Shown: positions 24,916-33,994 of the stretch, in pieces | Position numbering within the stretch: the first letter of the stretch is position 1 | How the letters are laid out: each line of letters starts with the position of its first letter | Assembly: GCF_041361345.1 (NCBI RefSeq) | Contig: NZ_JBGKAD010000001.1 | Span: forward strand, 186,001-250,000 | Direction: 5' to 3' | Length of the DNA stretch: 64,000 nucleotides | Origin: Halobaculum sp. MBLA0147 | GTDB taxonomy: Archaea > Halobacteriota > Halobacteria > Halobacteriales > Haloferacaceae | The notes under the pieces: model-generated | The model's input: the letters and a program-made list of their open reading frames with translations, nothing else | The model's database searches: none | What the model was told of the DNA's origin: nothing | Translations under genes and position numbers: made by a program

Positions 24916-26328
24916 TCACTCGGCCTCGTCCGTCGCAGTGTCGTCCGCGTCCACGTCCGTGTTCTGGGCCCCCTCGATCTCTGCCGCCTCGGTTTCGGCT
25001 GGCGGCGTCGTGTCACGGTCGTCGAGGAAGAACGACTCCCGCTCGAACGGCTCCGACTCCCCACGCACCGCCACGACGTCGAGAGCGGTCACCTCGGCGT
25101 CGACGCCGAGCAGTCCCGCGAGACTCGGCTCCGTGCGTCCCCCGTCGCCGGAGACGAGTTCCTTCACGTACAGTCCCCCTTCGCCGTGAATCTCCACGGT
25201 CGCGCGGGTCGGGTCCTCCGGGTCGCGCTCGCCGGTCACCTCGTAGGCGGTGCGCTCGCGGGTGAGCGACGCGCGCCGGTGGTCCACCCGCTCTGGCGTG
25301 TACTGCTCGACCGTCGTCCCGGACAGCTCCGCCGTGGCCGCGGCGAGCTCGTCGGGAGCGACCGCCTCCCCGAACTGCACCTGCGCGCGGTAGCGCTTGC
25401 TCGCGTCGAGTTCCTTCACGCGCTCGACCGTCTCGTACGTCGCGAGGCGGAGTCCATCGACCTCGACGGTACCGTCCGCGAACGCGTTCACGTCTCCCTC
25501 CAGGCGCTCCGCGTCCACGTCGCGGCGGCGTGGCTCCTCCACCTCGATCACGAACGGGCGGCCGGTGCCGAGCATCAGCGCGTCCACGTCCTCACGGCCC
25601 GCCCCGTGGAACGCGGTGTCGACGCCGTCCATCACGTCCTCGACGACCGGCGCCGTGAGCTGCTCGACGCTCTCCTCGTAGCGGTACCCCGACCCGTCAC
25701 AGACTTCACACGGGCCGTCGCCGGTGTACCCGGAGCCGCGGCAGTCCGAACAGGGCCACTCCGTCTGTGGCACGTCGCGTTCCAGCTTGCGGTACCGCCC
25801 GTAGACGAACGCGGAGTTCACGTCCGCCTCGACGGTGTCGGCCTCGAGGTCGATCAGGAACTGCACGTCCGGGCGGTCGAAGTCCACGTCCGTCTCCGTC
25901 GCGCGGCCGACTCGCTTGCCCACCTCGCGGTTGAGTTCCTTCCGGAGCGGTTCGCCGTCCTCCGGGTCCAGTCCGGCGTCCTCGCGGAGCAGGCGGTCGT
26001 TCTCCTCGTACAGCCCCGGGACGCGGCTCCCGACCTGGTAAGTCGCGAACTCGAAGCTGGCGACCGCGTCCGTCGCTCGCTCGACCAACTCGTCGAGACG
26101 GGTGAACACGCCCTCACACACCCAGCAGTCGTCGGGGTCGGCGGGCTCGAAGTCGGTGTCGTCGGCGAGGGCGACGGCGGTGCGGAGCCCGCGGCCGCGC
26201 TCGTCGTTGCCCAGGCCGAACGAGCGGTCGGCGAACGGCCGACCGAGACAGTGGTCACACAGCGGGCCGGACGCGAGGAGAGCGCGCGCCCGGTCGAGGA
26301 CGGCGTCGGCTCCGTCGGTGTCGCTCAT
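24916..26328 (-). CDS. pus10: tRNA pseudouridine synthase Pus10
   Basis: Makes pseudouridine 55 (and in some archaea 54) in the T-arm of tRNA. 470 residues. An N-terminal zinc site (CDHCLGR and CWVCEG) and a second cysteine set (CSDCRGSGY and CEVCDGSGY) precede the catalytic domain. The catalytic Asp is in GREDVDALMLGTGRPFVIEV, and ELDASKRYRAQVQF and EGGLYVKELVSGD follow, as in archaeal Pus10. The C-terminus is acidic. ATG 26328 gives the family length. The gene just upstream on the same strand has a T-arm-like hairpin in its leader. Confidence 0.93.
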   Translation of the reverse strand: MSDTDGADAVLDRARALLASGPLCDHCLGRPFADRSFGLGNDERGRGLRTAVALADDTDFEPADPDDCWVCEGVFTRLDELVERATDAVASFEFATYQVGSRVPGLYEENDRLLREDAGLDPEDGEPLRKELNREVGKRVGRATETDVDFDRPDVQFLIDLEADTVEADVNSAFVYGRYRKLERDVPQTEWPCSDCRGSGYTGDGPCEVCDGSGYRYEESVEQLTAPVVEDVMDGVDTAFHGAGREDVDALMLGTGRPFVIEVEEPRRRDVDAERLEGDVNAFADGTVEVDGLRLATYETVERVKELDASKRYRAQVQFGEAVAPDELAAATAELSGTTVEQYTPERVDHRRASLTRERTAYEVTGERDPEDPTRATVEIHGEGGLYVKELVSGDGGRTEPSLAGLLGVDAEVTALDVVAVRGESEPFERESFFLDDRDTTPPAETEAAEIEGAQNTDVDADDTATDEAE

Positions 26329-26440
26329 GTCACCGACTGGACGGTGACCGCGGGAACCTCTTTCGTTCGCCGCAGCGGGTGGCGGCGCGTGGGAGGTGCC
26401 CCGCGAGCGAGGCCGCTGGTGCCGCGACGGCGCTGGGTCG

Positions 26441-26776
26441 TCACACGGGGTCGGCCACCTCGTCGGGGGGATCGGCGCTGTCCTCACGCAACGCCGTCAC
26501 GGTCACGTCCGAGACGGCGAACGGCTCGGCGAGGTGGTCCGCGAGCGCCGCCGCGTCGGGCGCGTACTCGGGGTCGACGGCGAGCGTCGCCGTCACCTCC
26601 GCGGTCAACTCGTTCAGGCCGGGCTGGACGCCGTCCAGCGACGCGTCCTCGACGGACTCGACGGCCGGGACGCGGGTCAACCGCTCGCGGACGCCCTCGG
26701 CGAGACTCTGGCTGCCGTCACGAGACACTGCGACTGTCAGGCTGGCGTCGGCCAGCGTGGTCAGGTGGACCGACAT
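26441..26776 (-). CDS. Conserved-type haloarchaeal hypothetical protein upstream of pus10
   Basis: 111 residues from ATG 26776. Two alternating strand-helix halves (HLTTLADASLTVAVSRDGSQ and LNELTAEVTATLAVDPEYAP) suggest a small alpha-beta fold; the C-terminus is acidic. No catalytic motif. It lies 112 bp upstream of pus10 in the same direction. The leader has an unusual T-arm-like stem-loop 8 nt before the ATG. Confidence 0.72.
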   Translation of the reverse strand: MSVHLTTLADASLTVAVSRDGSQSLAEGVRERLTRVPAVESVEDASLDGVQPGLNELTAEVTATLAVDPEYAPDAAALADHLAEPFAVSDVTVTALREDSADPPDEVADPV

Positions 26777-26784
26777 AGGCTCCC

Positions 26785-26803
26785 GGCACGACTCGAACGT
26801 GCC
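26785..26803 (-). promoter_or_regulatory. tRNA T-arm-like stem-loop in the leader of the 26776 gene
   Basis: The minus strand reads GGCACG-TTCGAGT-CGTGCC: a perfect 6-bp stem with a 7-nt loop matching the T-loop consensus (G53, TTCRANN, C61). It is followed by GGGAGCCT and then ATG. No complementary 5' acceptor arm or D-arm was found within about 150 nt, so it is not a complete tRNA. Confidence 0.6.
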
Positions 26804-26911
26804 TGCGGGCCGTCACCCGGGGAGTGGGCGACGACCGGACCGGTCACCGAACGGGGGTCGGAGAAAGGTGTCCGCCTCCGTCCGGGCCGGGCCCGGTCGC
26901 CGTGTGCGCGT

Positions 26912-27100
26912 TCACGCGGCGATGGAGACGGACGGTGCGTCGGGCCGAGTCACCACGACCCCGCCGCCACCCCACGTGCCCAGTTCGAGATTGCCCTCGA
27001 ACTCGGACCGCGGCATGCCGACGGTGTCGCCCGCCTCCAGACCGCCATACGCGCCACTGCGTGGCAGGGCGCGCATCGGTGCGGCGGTGAGGCGGGTCAT
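26912..27100 (-). CDS. Possible 62-residue small protein
   Basis: ATG 27100 to TGA. The sequence (MTRLTAAPMRALPRSGAYGG, then GDTVGMPRSEFEGNLELGTWGGGGVVV) has balanced, protein-like composition and is not Arg/Pro-rich like the shadow frames around it. I do not recognise a family. An AT-rich patch at 27141-27160 could provide a promoter with a short leader. It may be a real small gene. Confidence 0.5.
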   Translation of the reverse strand: MTRLTAAPMRALPRSGAYGGLEAGDTVGMPRSEFEGNLELGTWGGGGVVVTRPDAPSVSIAA

Positions 27101-27270
27101 GGTGACTCGTTCCGACTTGCGTCGTGGTTGTCACAGAGGAGGGTATCTACTTAATTCTGTGGTCTGGTTGTGAGACTCTGACGTACGTGTTCGAGTGATC
27201 TCCGGGTGGATTTCGGGCGTCGACGCGTGTGGGGACACTCCGTGATGCGCGACCCACTCCCGTGCAGCCG

Positions 27271-27307
27271 AGTTCGACAGCCGAACTGTCGGACCGTCGT
27301 TTTGATG
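27271..27307 (+). promoter_or_regulatory. ileS promoter with overlapping inverted repeats
   Basis: A TATA-like GTTTTGATG (27299-27307) lies 28 bp before ATG 27331. Just upstream are two overlapping inverted repeats, AGTTCG/CGAACT (27271-27287) and GACAG/CTGTC (27276-27290), which cannot form at once. They lie before the presumed transcription start, so they would act as DNA sites. Confidence 0.5.
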
Positions 27308-27330
27308 TACGGGCGACCGGACGTACGAGT

Positions 27331-30300
27331 ATGGACGACAGCGAGATCCCGAACCAGTACGCCCCACACGAGGTCGAGGAGACCGTCGGGACACACTGGG
27401 CGGAGACGGACGCCTACGAGGCCGCGAAGGCGGCACACGAAGACGACCCGTCGTTCTTCTTCGTCGACGGTCCGCCGTACACCACCGGCCAGATGCACCT
27501 CGGGACGGCCTGGAACAAGTCGCTGAAGGACTCGGTGATCCGCTACAAGCGGATGACCGGCCACGACGTGACGGACCGCCCGGGGTACGACATGCACGGG
27601 CTCCCCATCGAGACGAAAGTCGAGGAGGAACTCGGCTTCGAGACCAAACAGGACATCGAGTCGTTCGGCATGGAGGCGTTCATCGAGGAGTGTCGTCGCT
27701 TCGCGGAGGAGAACCGCGAGGCGATGGACGAGGACTTCCAGTCACTCGGGGTGTGGATGGACTGGGACGACCCGTACAAGACGATCACCCCGGAGTACAT
27801 GGAGGCCGCCTGGTGGGCGTTCGCGCAGGTCCACGACCGCGGACTCGTCGAACAGGGGAAACGCTCCATCAGTCAGTGTCCGCGGTGTGAGACGGCGATC
27901 GCCAACAACGAGGTGGAGTACCACCAGGTGAGCAAGCCGTCCATCTACGTGAAGTTCCCCCTCGCGGACGAAGAGGGGTCGCTGGTCATCTGGACGACGA
28001 CGCCGTGGACGATCGTCGCCAACACGTTCGTCGCCGTCGACGCCGACCTCACCTACCAGAAGGTCCGCGCCGAACGCGACGGGGACAGCGAGGTGCTGTA
28101 CGTCGCCGCCGACTGCGTCGAGGAGGTGCTCTCGCGGGGCCGCTACGAGGACTTCGAGGTGCTGGCGGAGCTGTCCGGCGAGGAGCTGGCCGGCACCGCC
28201 TACGAGCACCCGCTGCCGGAGGAGGTCCCCGACCACGTGGACGCCGAGGGCACCCAGCAGGTGTACACGGCCGACTACGTGGAGGCGGACCGGACCGGGC
28301 TCGTCCACTCCGCGCCCGGCCACGGGGAAGAGGACTTCGAGCGCGGCCAGGAACTCGGCCTGCCGGCGTTCTGTCCCGTCGGGACGGACGGCGTGTACAC
28401 CGACGAGGCGGGCGCGTACGCCGGCCAGTTCGTCCGGGACGCGAACGACGACATCGTCGCGGACTTGGACGACCACGGCCTGCTGCTCGCCAGCGAGGAC
28501 GACCACACGGTCGACGAGGGGCAGTGTTGGCGGTGTGACACGGACATCGTCCGGATCGTCACCGACCAGTGGTTCGTCACCGTCACCGACGTGAAAGACG
28601 AGCTACTGGCGAACCTGGAGGACAGCGAGTGGCACCCGCCGGAGGCACGCGACAACCGCTTCCGTAACTTCGTCGAGAACGCGCCCGACTGGAACGTCTC
28701 CCGCCAGCGCTACTGGGGGATCCCGCTGCCGATCTGGGTGCCGACGGACGAGGACCGCACCGCCGAGGGGTCGTACACCGCCGACGAGACGCTCGTCGTC
28801 GCCACGCGCGAGGAACTCGCCGAGCGCGTCGACCAGGAGATCGACCCCGACGAGATCGACCTCCACCGCCCCAGCGTGGACAACCTGACGATCACCGAGG
28901 ACGGCGTCACCTACGAACGCGTGCCGGACGTGTTCGACGTGTGGTTCGACTCCTCCGTCGCCTCGTTGGGCACCATCGGCTACCCCGAAGACGAGGCCGC
29001 CTTCGAGGAGCTGTGGCCCGCGGACGTGATCTTGGAGGCCCACGACCAGACCCGCGGGTGGTTCTGGTCACAACTCGGGATGGGGACGGCCGCACTCGGA
29101 CAGGTGCCCTACGAGGAGGTCGTCATGCACGGGTTCGCGCGGCTCGGCGACGGGACGGAGATGTCGAAGTCCCGGGGCACCGTCATCACCCCCGACGAGG
29201 CCATCGAGGAGGCCGGCCGCGACCCGTTGCGGTGTTACCTGCTCAGCCAGGAACAGCACGGCGACGACCTGCGGTTCGAGTGGGACGGGCTGGCGGAGAC
29301 CCAGCGCACGCTGAACATCCTCTGGAACGTCTTCCGGTTCCCGCTGGAGTACATGGAGCTGGACGGCTACGACCCGGCGACGGCGTCACTCGACGACGGG
29401 GAGCTGACGACCGTCGACGAGTGGGTGTTGTCGCGGCTCCAGACCGTCGAGCGCGAGGTCGCGACGGCGTGGGCAGACTACCACGTCGACGACGCCCTGA
29501 ACGCGGTGTTGGACTTCGTCACGCAGGACGTGTCGCGGTTCTACGTGAAGGCGACCCGCGAGCGGATGTGGGAGGACGCCGACTCCGCGACCAAGCGAGG
29601 CGCGTACGCCACGATGGCCACGGTGCTCGACGAGGTGACGCGGCTGCTCGCGCCGTTCGCGCCGTACCTCACCGAACGGATGTACCAGCACCTCGACGGG
29701 GAGGCGACGACCGTCCACGCACTCTCGTACCCCGAGGCCGACGAGACGCTGCGAGATTCGGCGCTGGAGTCGGACGTGGCCGTGTTGCGCGCCGCCGAGG
29801 AGGCGGCCGCGAACGCCCGCCAGCAGGCCGAGCGGAAGCTGCGCTGGCCGGTCACGGAGGTCGTCGTCGAGAGTCCGGACGCGACCGTCCGGGAGGCGGT
29901 CGAGCGACACGCCGACCTGTTCGGGGAGCGCGTCAACGCACGGACCGTCACCGTCGCCGCCTCGTACGGCGAGTTGGTCGACGTGGCAGAGGCGGAGATG
30001 AGCGAACTCGGGCCGGCGTTCGGCGGGGCGGCACAGGACGTGATGGCGGCCGTGAACGGGGCGAGTCGCGACGAGTTGACCGCCGAGGGCGGCACGCTGG
30101 CGGTGACCGTCGACGGCGAGCGGTACGAGTTGACCGACGAGATGGTGTCGTTCCACACGGAGGCCCCCGAGGGCGTCTCCGGGACGCGGTTCACCGTCTC
30201 GGGTGCGGGCCCGGACGGCGCGGACGTGGACGGCAACGTGTACGTCGACACGGAACTCACCGACGACGTGGAGTCGGAGGGGTACGCACGCGACGTCGTC

Positions 30301-30564
30301 CGCCGGGTCCAGGAGATGCGGAAGGAACTCGACCTCGACGTCGAGGAACGGATCGTCTGTGCGGTGGACGTGGCCGACGAGCGCGTCGCCGGCTTCGTCG
30401 CGGACCACGCCGACTACGTCGCCGAGGAGGTGCGCGCCGACGACCTGCGACTGGGTGAGTCGCTGGACCGCGACCCCGACCTCACCGAGGAGTGGGACGT
30501 GGAGGGCGTCGCCGTGACGATCTCGGTCGCGCGCGTCGCCGCCGAGACGCCGGCCGACGACTGA
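27331..30564 (+). CDS. ileS: Isoleucyl-tRNA synthetase
   Basis: Charges tRNA-Ile. 1077 residues, the archaeal/eukaryotic-type length. The class I HIGH-equivalent is in GPPYTTGQMHLGTAWN (HLGT at 56-59), CP1 editing region around WTTTPWTIVANTF, the catalytic WNVSRQRYWGIPLPIW block, and KMSKS-type EMSKSRG near residue 612. The C-terminal anticodon-binding region is long and acidic. ATG 27331 is preceded by a promoter; the stop enters a tandem repeat. Confidence 0.97.
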   Translation: MDDSEIPNQYAPHEVEETVGTHWAETDAYEAAKAAHEDDPSFFFVDGPPYTTGQMHLGTAWNKSLKDSVIRYKRMTGHDVTDRPGYDMHGLPIETKVEEELGFETKQDIESFGMEAFIEECRRFAEENREAMDEDFQSLGVWMDWDDPYKTITPEYMEAAWWAFAQVHDRGLVEQGKRSISQCPRCETAIANNEVEYHQVSKPSIYVKFPLADEEGSLVIWTTTPWTIVANTFVAVDADLTYQKVRAERDGDSEVLYVAADCVEEVLSRGRYEDFEVLAELSGEELAGTAYEHPLPEEVPDHVDAEGTQQVYTADYVEADRTGLVHSAPGHGEEDFERGQELGLPAFCPVGTDGVYTDEAGAYAGQFVRDANDDIVADLDDHGLLLASEDDHTVDEGQCWRCDTDIVRIVTDQWFVTVTDVKDELLANLEDSEWHPPEARDNRFRNFVENAPDWNVSRQRYWGIPLPIWVPTDEDRTAEGSYTADETLVVATREELAERVDQEIDPDEIDLHRPSVDNLTITEDGVTYERVPDVFDVWFDSSVASLGTIGYPEDEAAFEELWPADVILEAHDQTRGWFWSQLGMGTAALGQVPYEEVVMHGFARLGDGTEMSKSRGTVITPDEAIEEAGRDPLRCYLLSQEQHGDDLRFEWDGLAETQRTLNILWNVFRFPLEYMELDGYDPATASLDDGELTTVDEWVLSRLQTVEREVATAWADYHVDDALNAVLDFVTQDVSRFYVKATRERMWEDADSATKRGAYATMATVLDEVTRLLAPFAPYLTERMYQHLDGEATTVHALSYPEADETLRDSALESDVAVLRAAEEAAANARQQAERKLRWPVTEVVVESPDATVREAVERHADLFGERVNARTVTVAASYGELVDVAEAEMSELGPAFGGAAQDVMAAVNGASRDELTAEGGTLAVTVDGERYELTDEMVSFHTEAPEGVSGTRFTVSGAGPDGADVDGNVYVDTELTDDVESEGYARDVVRRVQEMRKELDLDVEERIVCAVDVADERVAGFVADHADYVAEEVRADDLRLGESLDRDPDLTEEWDVEGVAVTISVARVAAETPADD

Positions 30565-30659
30565 GTTCGCGGTCGACTACCGAGGTTGCGGCCGACCACC
30601 GGGGTCGCGGCCGACTACCGGAGTCGCGGCCGACTGCCGAGGTCACGACCGACTACTCG
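30565..30659. repeat. 19-bp tandem repeat between convergent genes
   Basis: Five degenerate 19-bp copies (start at 30565, 30584, 30603, 30622, 30641) of the type GGTCGCGGCCGACTACCGG. The array begins directly after the ileS stop and overlaps the stop of the minus-strand methyltransferase (30653-30655). The ileS tail CCGGCCGACGACTGAGT resembles the unit. Confidence 0.88.
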
Positions 30660-31402
30660 CAGACGAGGTAGTAGTACGTCTGGTCGTGTCGCTCGACGGT
30701 CCCACTCTCGGTCACGCGGAAGTCCGCGTCCTCCAGCGTCTCGATCCAGTAGTCCAGCGGCCCGTCGTACTCGTCGGCCGCCGCCTCGTCGTGGATCGAC
30801 GGGAGCGCGAGCACGCCGAGCGTCCCACCCTCCCGGAGCACCCGCCGCGTCTCGGCGAGCGCGCTCACCGCCGCCGGTCGCGAGAGGTCGTGGAGCAGTC
30901 GACACGCCGTCACCACGTCTTGGGAGTCCTCCGCGATGGGCAGCCGACCGGCGTCACCCACGACCGGGTGTGGGTCGAGCCCCGCCGTGGCGGCGTTCGC
31001 GCGGAGTCGGTCGGGGGAGTTCCCGCGGATCACGCGGTCGTCGAAGCTGTCGACCGCCGTCACCGTCGTCTCCTCGGGCACCACGTCGCCGAGGCCGACC
31101 AGCGAGCGCCCCGTGCCGGCACCCAGATCCAGCCACCGGTCAGCGTCCTCGAAGTCGATCCCGCGGGCCAGCGGCGCGTACTTCCAGCGGTCCGGCACCC
31201 ACGGCGCGGGGACGAACAGCCGCTTGGCGGCGGGTTGGGCGTACCAGAGACCGCCGAGCACGACGACGAGGCCGACGGCGTACCCCACGTCCGTCGCGAG
31301 GAGGGTCCCGACGGCCGCGCCGACGGCGGCGACCCCGACGCCGATTCCGATCCGTCGGAGGCGACGGCGGAGGTGGTAGACGCCGAAGTAGTAGGTGAAC
31401 AC
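30653..31402 (-). CDS. Membrane-anchored SAM-dependent methyltransferase
   Basis: 249 residues from GTG 31402. Two hydrophobic spans near the N-terminus (about 17-35 and 37-55) precede a class I methyltransferase: RWLDLGAGTGRSLVGLGD (motif I), VTAVDSFDDRVI, and REGGTLGVLALP. The C-terminal strands (TVERHDQTYYYLVCE) end the fold. The substrate is unknown; membrane location suggests a lipid or quinone-like acceptor, which is inference. Its stop lies in the 19-bp repeat array. Confidence 0.8.
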   Translation of the reverse strand: MFTYYFGVYHLRRRLRRIGIGVGVAAVGAAVGTLLATDVGYAVGLVVVLGGLWYAQPAAKRLFVPAPWVPDRWKYAPLARGIDFEDADRWLDLGAGTGRSLVGLGDVVPEETTVTAVDSFDDRVIRGNSPDRLRANAATAGLDPHPVVGDAGRLPIAEDSQDVVTACRLLHDLSRPAAVSALAETRRVLREGGTLGVLALPSIHDEAAADEYDGPLDYWIETLEDADFRVTESGTVERHDQTYYYLVCE

Positions 31403-31540
31403 GCTCCGGGGTGACTCGGGCGGTGGGTTTGGCTCTGTCGCTCTCCCGGCGACTCGCCACCGGAACGGTGAAGTGTGCGACCACTTCCGGCCGCCGTCGT
31501 CCCCACAAGACACTCCACGACGCTCTCGTCACGGGATGGT

Positions 31541-31957
31541 GTGCGACGGCACGTGACGCTCGCGCTCGTCGGTCTCGTCGTCCTCGCCGGCTGTCTCGGC
31601 GGCACCAGCCCACTGGCGGACGACGAGACGGACGGCCCGACGGCGACACCCGGGGAGTTCCGCTCGGAGAACGAGCTGCGCGACCGTCTGCGGATCAACA
31701 CGCTGTCGGAGACGCCGATCCGCGTGGTCGGCCGGCTGGTGTGGCGCGACAACCGGACCGTGTTGAACCAGACGGTCCCGGCCGACGCCGGCGAGGTGCG
31801 CCTCGACGCGACGAGCGAGACTACGGCGGTCTACCACGTCCAGATCCGCAACCAAGGGCGTGTCGTCTGGAGCCGACGCCTCCCGTCGTCGGTCACGTAC
31901 GAACTGGTCGTCCGCGAGAACGGGACGGTCCGCGTCGAGAGTTTCGCCGAGGCGTGA
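31541..31957 (+). CDS. Putative lipoprotein
   Basis: 138 residues from GTG 31541. The start MRRHVTLALVGLVVLAGC is an export signal with a canonical lipobox (LAGC). After a short Thr/Pro linker the domain has alternating beta-strands (RVVGRLVWRDNRTVLNQTVP, TTAVYHVQIRNQGRVVWSRR) and ends in an exposed strand. It resembles small haloarchaeal surface proteins. No function is evident. Confidence 0.75.
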   Translation: MRRHVTLALVGLVVLAGCLGGTSPLADDETDGPTATPGEFRSENELRDRLRINTLSETPIRVVGRLVWRDNRTVLNQTVPADAGEVRLDATSETTAVYHVQIRNQGRVVWSRRLPSSVTYELVVRENGTVRVESFAEA

Positions 31958-32068
31958 CTCGCGGGACGACGCGACCGCGGGAGCGAGACCCGTGCGGGCC
32001 GAGACTCCTGGGACGCACCCACGACCGACGGACCTAACGGCCGGCTCCCCGAGAGTCGGACGAGAGCC

Positions 32069-32764
32069 GTGTCCGCAGACACACCCCTGCCGCCGCTGGC
32101 GTTGGACATCGACGGGACGTTGACCGACGAGGACGGACGGATCGACCCGCGGATCTTCGACCCGCTGCGGGAGTGGCCCACGCCGGTCGTCCTCGCGACC
32201 GGGAAGTCGTTCCCGTACCCCGTCGCCCTGACACAGTTCCTCGGGATTCCCGAACGCGTGATCGCCGAGAACGGCGGCGTCACGCTCGTCGACGGAGCAG
32301 TCCACTACGAGGGCGACCCCGACCGCGTCGAGCGGGCGACGGCGGCGTTCCGCGACCGCGGCGGCGACCTCGGGTGGGACGCGGCCGACACCGTCAACCG
32401 CTGGCGAGAGACGGAGGTGGCGGCCAGACTCACCGCCGACGAGTCGCTGCTGCGAGCCGTCGCCGACGAGTTCGACCTCGAACTGCTCGACACCGGCTAC
32501 GCCTACCACCTGAAGGCACCCGACGCGACGAAGGGTCGCGGATTAGAGCGCGTCGCGGCGGCACTCGACACCGACCCCGCGGAGTGGGTCGCGGTCGGCG
32601 ACAGCGAGAACGACGCGCCCACGTTCGCGACCGCGGGGCGGAGTTTCGCCGTCGCGAACGCCGACGAGACGGCCCGATCCGCGGCCGACGAGGTGCTGAC
32701 GGAGGGGTACGCCGCCGGGACGCTCGCCGCACTCGACCGCCTGCGAGCGGAGTTCGGGGACTGA
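32069..32764 (+). CDS. pgp: Archaeal-type phosphoglycolate phosphatase (HAD family)
   Basis: Hydrolyses 2-phosphoglycolate, a DNA-repair and photorespiration-type by-product. 231 residues, HAD subfamily IIB: LALDIDGTLTD (motif I with both Asp), VVLATGKS (motif II Thr), ATKGRGLERVAAAL (Lys region) and VGDSENDAPTFATAG (motif IV). The order and spacing fit the archaeal TA0175-like phosphatases. GTG 32069 is the start. The stop lies in a 15-bp repeat. Confidence 0.88.
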   Translation: MSADTPLPPLALDIDGTLTDEDGRIDPRIFDPLREWPTPVVLATGKSFPYPVALTQFLGIPERVIAENGGVTLVDGAVHYEGDPDRVERATAAFRDRGGDLGWDAADTVNRWRETEVAARLTADESLLRAVADEFDLELLDTGYAYHLKAPDATKGRGLERVAAALDTDPAEWVAVGDSENDAPTFATAGRSFAVANADETARSAADEVLTEGYAAGTLAALDRLRAEFGD

Positions 32765-32795
32765 TCGCGCCGGTGCGGGGTCGGGGACTGATCGC
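32754..32795. repeat. Duplicated stop-codon segment after phosphoglycolate phosphatase
   Basis: TCGGGGACTGATCGC occurs at 32754-32768, containing the real TGA stop, and again at 32781-32795. Confidence 0.85.
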
Positions 32796-32842
32796 TCTCG
32801 GGTGGGTTCGCCCGAGGGTCCCCGGTCCGCCGAGACGGAGCC

Positions 32843-32850
32843 GATAAGTT
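32843..32850 (+). promoter_or_regulatory. TATA-like box for the aldo/keto reductase
   Basis: GATAAGTT is centred about 27 bp before ATG 32873. Confidence 0.6.
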
Positions 32851-32872
32851 CGCGCGTCACCAACCCGAACCC

Positions 32873-33940
32873 ATGCAACACCGAGAACTCGGCGACTCCG
32901 GCGTCGCGGTCAGCGAGGTGGCGTTCGGCGCGTGGGTCGTCGGTACCGACTGGTGGGGCGACCGCTCCGAGGACGAGGCCGTCGAGATGGTCCAGTACGC
33001 CCTCGACGAGGGTGTCTCCTTCTTCGACACGGGCGACGTGTACGGCCACGGCCGCTCCGAGGAGTTGATCGGCGAGGCGCTGGGCGAACACCGCGACGAG
33101 GTGACGGTCGCCACGAAGGTCGGCTACGACTTCTACAACAACCCGCAGGCCGGCCACGGGGAACTCCCGAAGGAGTTGGACTCCGAGTACGTCCGCGAGG
33201 CCGTCGAGAAGAGTCTCGACCGGCTGGACATGGAGTACGTCGACGTGTTGTACCTCCACAACGCGAACGTCGACGAGGTGACGGACGAACTGCTGGAGAC
33301 GCTGTACGACCTGCGAGAGGACGGGTACGTCGACGCACTCGGGTGGGCGCTGGGCCCCTCCATCGGCTGGCTCGCCGAGGGTGACCGCGCGGTCGAACTC
33401 GACTTCGATGTCGTCCAGACCGTCTTCAACCTGTTCGAGCAGACCCCCGGCCAGCACTTCCTGGAGACGATCCGCGAGGAGGGCGCCGACACGAGTCTCG
33501 TCGCGCGCGTCCCCCACTCCTCGGGACTGCTCAACGAGCAGGTGACGCCGGAGACGGACCTCGGGAAGGGCGACCACCGGGCACACCGCCCGAACGAGTG
33601 GTTCGAGACGGGCTGGGAGAAGCTGGATGAGATCCGCTTCCTCGAACGCGACGGCGCCCGCACGATGGGCCAGGCCGCGATCCAGTGGCTGTTGGGTCAC
33701 GAGGAGGTCGCCTCCGTCACCCCGACGTTCCGGTCGCGGGCCGACGTGGACGAGTGGGCCGCCGCGCCGGAGACGCCGGCGCTGTCCGACGAGGAGCTGT
33801 CTCGCGTGGCCGAGCTGTACGCGGAGAACTTCGGCGTCGACCGCGACGACGGGATGAGCCCCGAGCAGTTCCGGAGTTCCGTCGACGGCGAGGACCTGCG
33901 TGCGGCCGGTGTGTTGCCCGCCGAAGCCGCGGGCGACTGA
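32873..33940 (+). CDS. Aldo/keto reductase
   Basis: 355 residues. The AKR pattern is complete: GDSGVAVSEVAFGAWVVG, DTGDVYGHGRSEELIGEAL (catalytic Asp and Tyr), VATKVGYD (Lys) and VLYLHN (His). The C-terminal barrel and NADPH region follow (TPTFRSRADVDEWAAA). It reduces carbonyls with NADPH; family members of this type include sugar and xenobiotic reductases. The substrate cannot be told. A TATA-like box supports ATG 32873. Confidence 0.92.
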   Translation: MQHRELGDSGVAVSEVAFGAWVVGTDWWGDRSEDEAVEMVQYALDEGVSFFDTGDVYGHGRSEELIGEALGEHRDEVTVATKVGYDFYNNPQAGHGELPKELDSEYVREAVEKSLDRLDMEYVDVLYLHNANVDEVTDELLETLYDLREDGYVDALGWALGPSIGWLAEGDRAVELDFDVVQTVFNLFEQTPGQHFLETIREEGADTSLVARVPHSSGLLNEQVTPETDLGKGDHRAHRPNEWFETGWEKLDEIRFLERDGARTMGQAAIQWLLGHEEVASVTPTFRSRADVDEWAAAPETPALSDEELSRVAELYAENFGVDRDDGMSPEQFRSSVDGEDLRAAGVLPAEAAGD

Positions 33941-33994
33941 TCGGCCGTCGGTGCTGGGGGCCGATCACTCTCCGAGCCCTCGGGTGACTGCGGA

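Noticed and set aside
26785-26850. A tRNA gene on the minus strand
   Set aside because: The T-arm is perfect, but no matching 5' acceptor strand, D-arm or anticodon arm was found within about 150 nt upstream.
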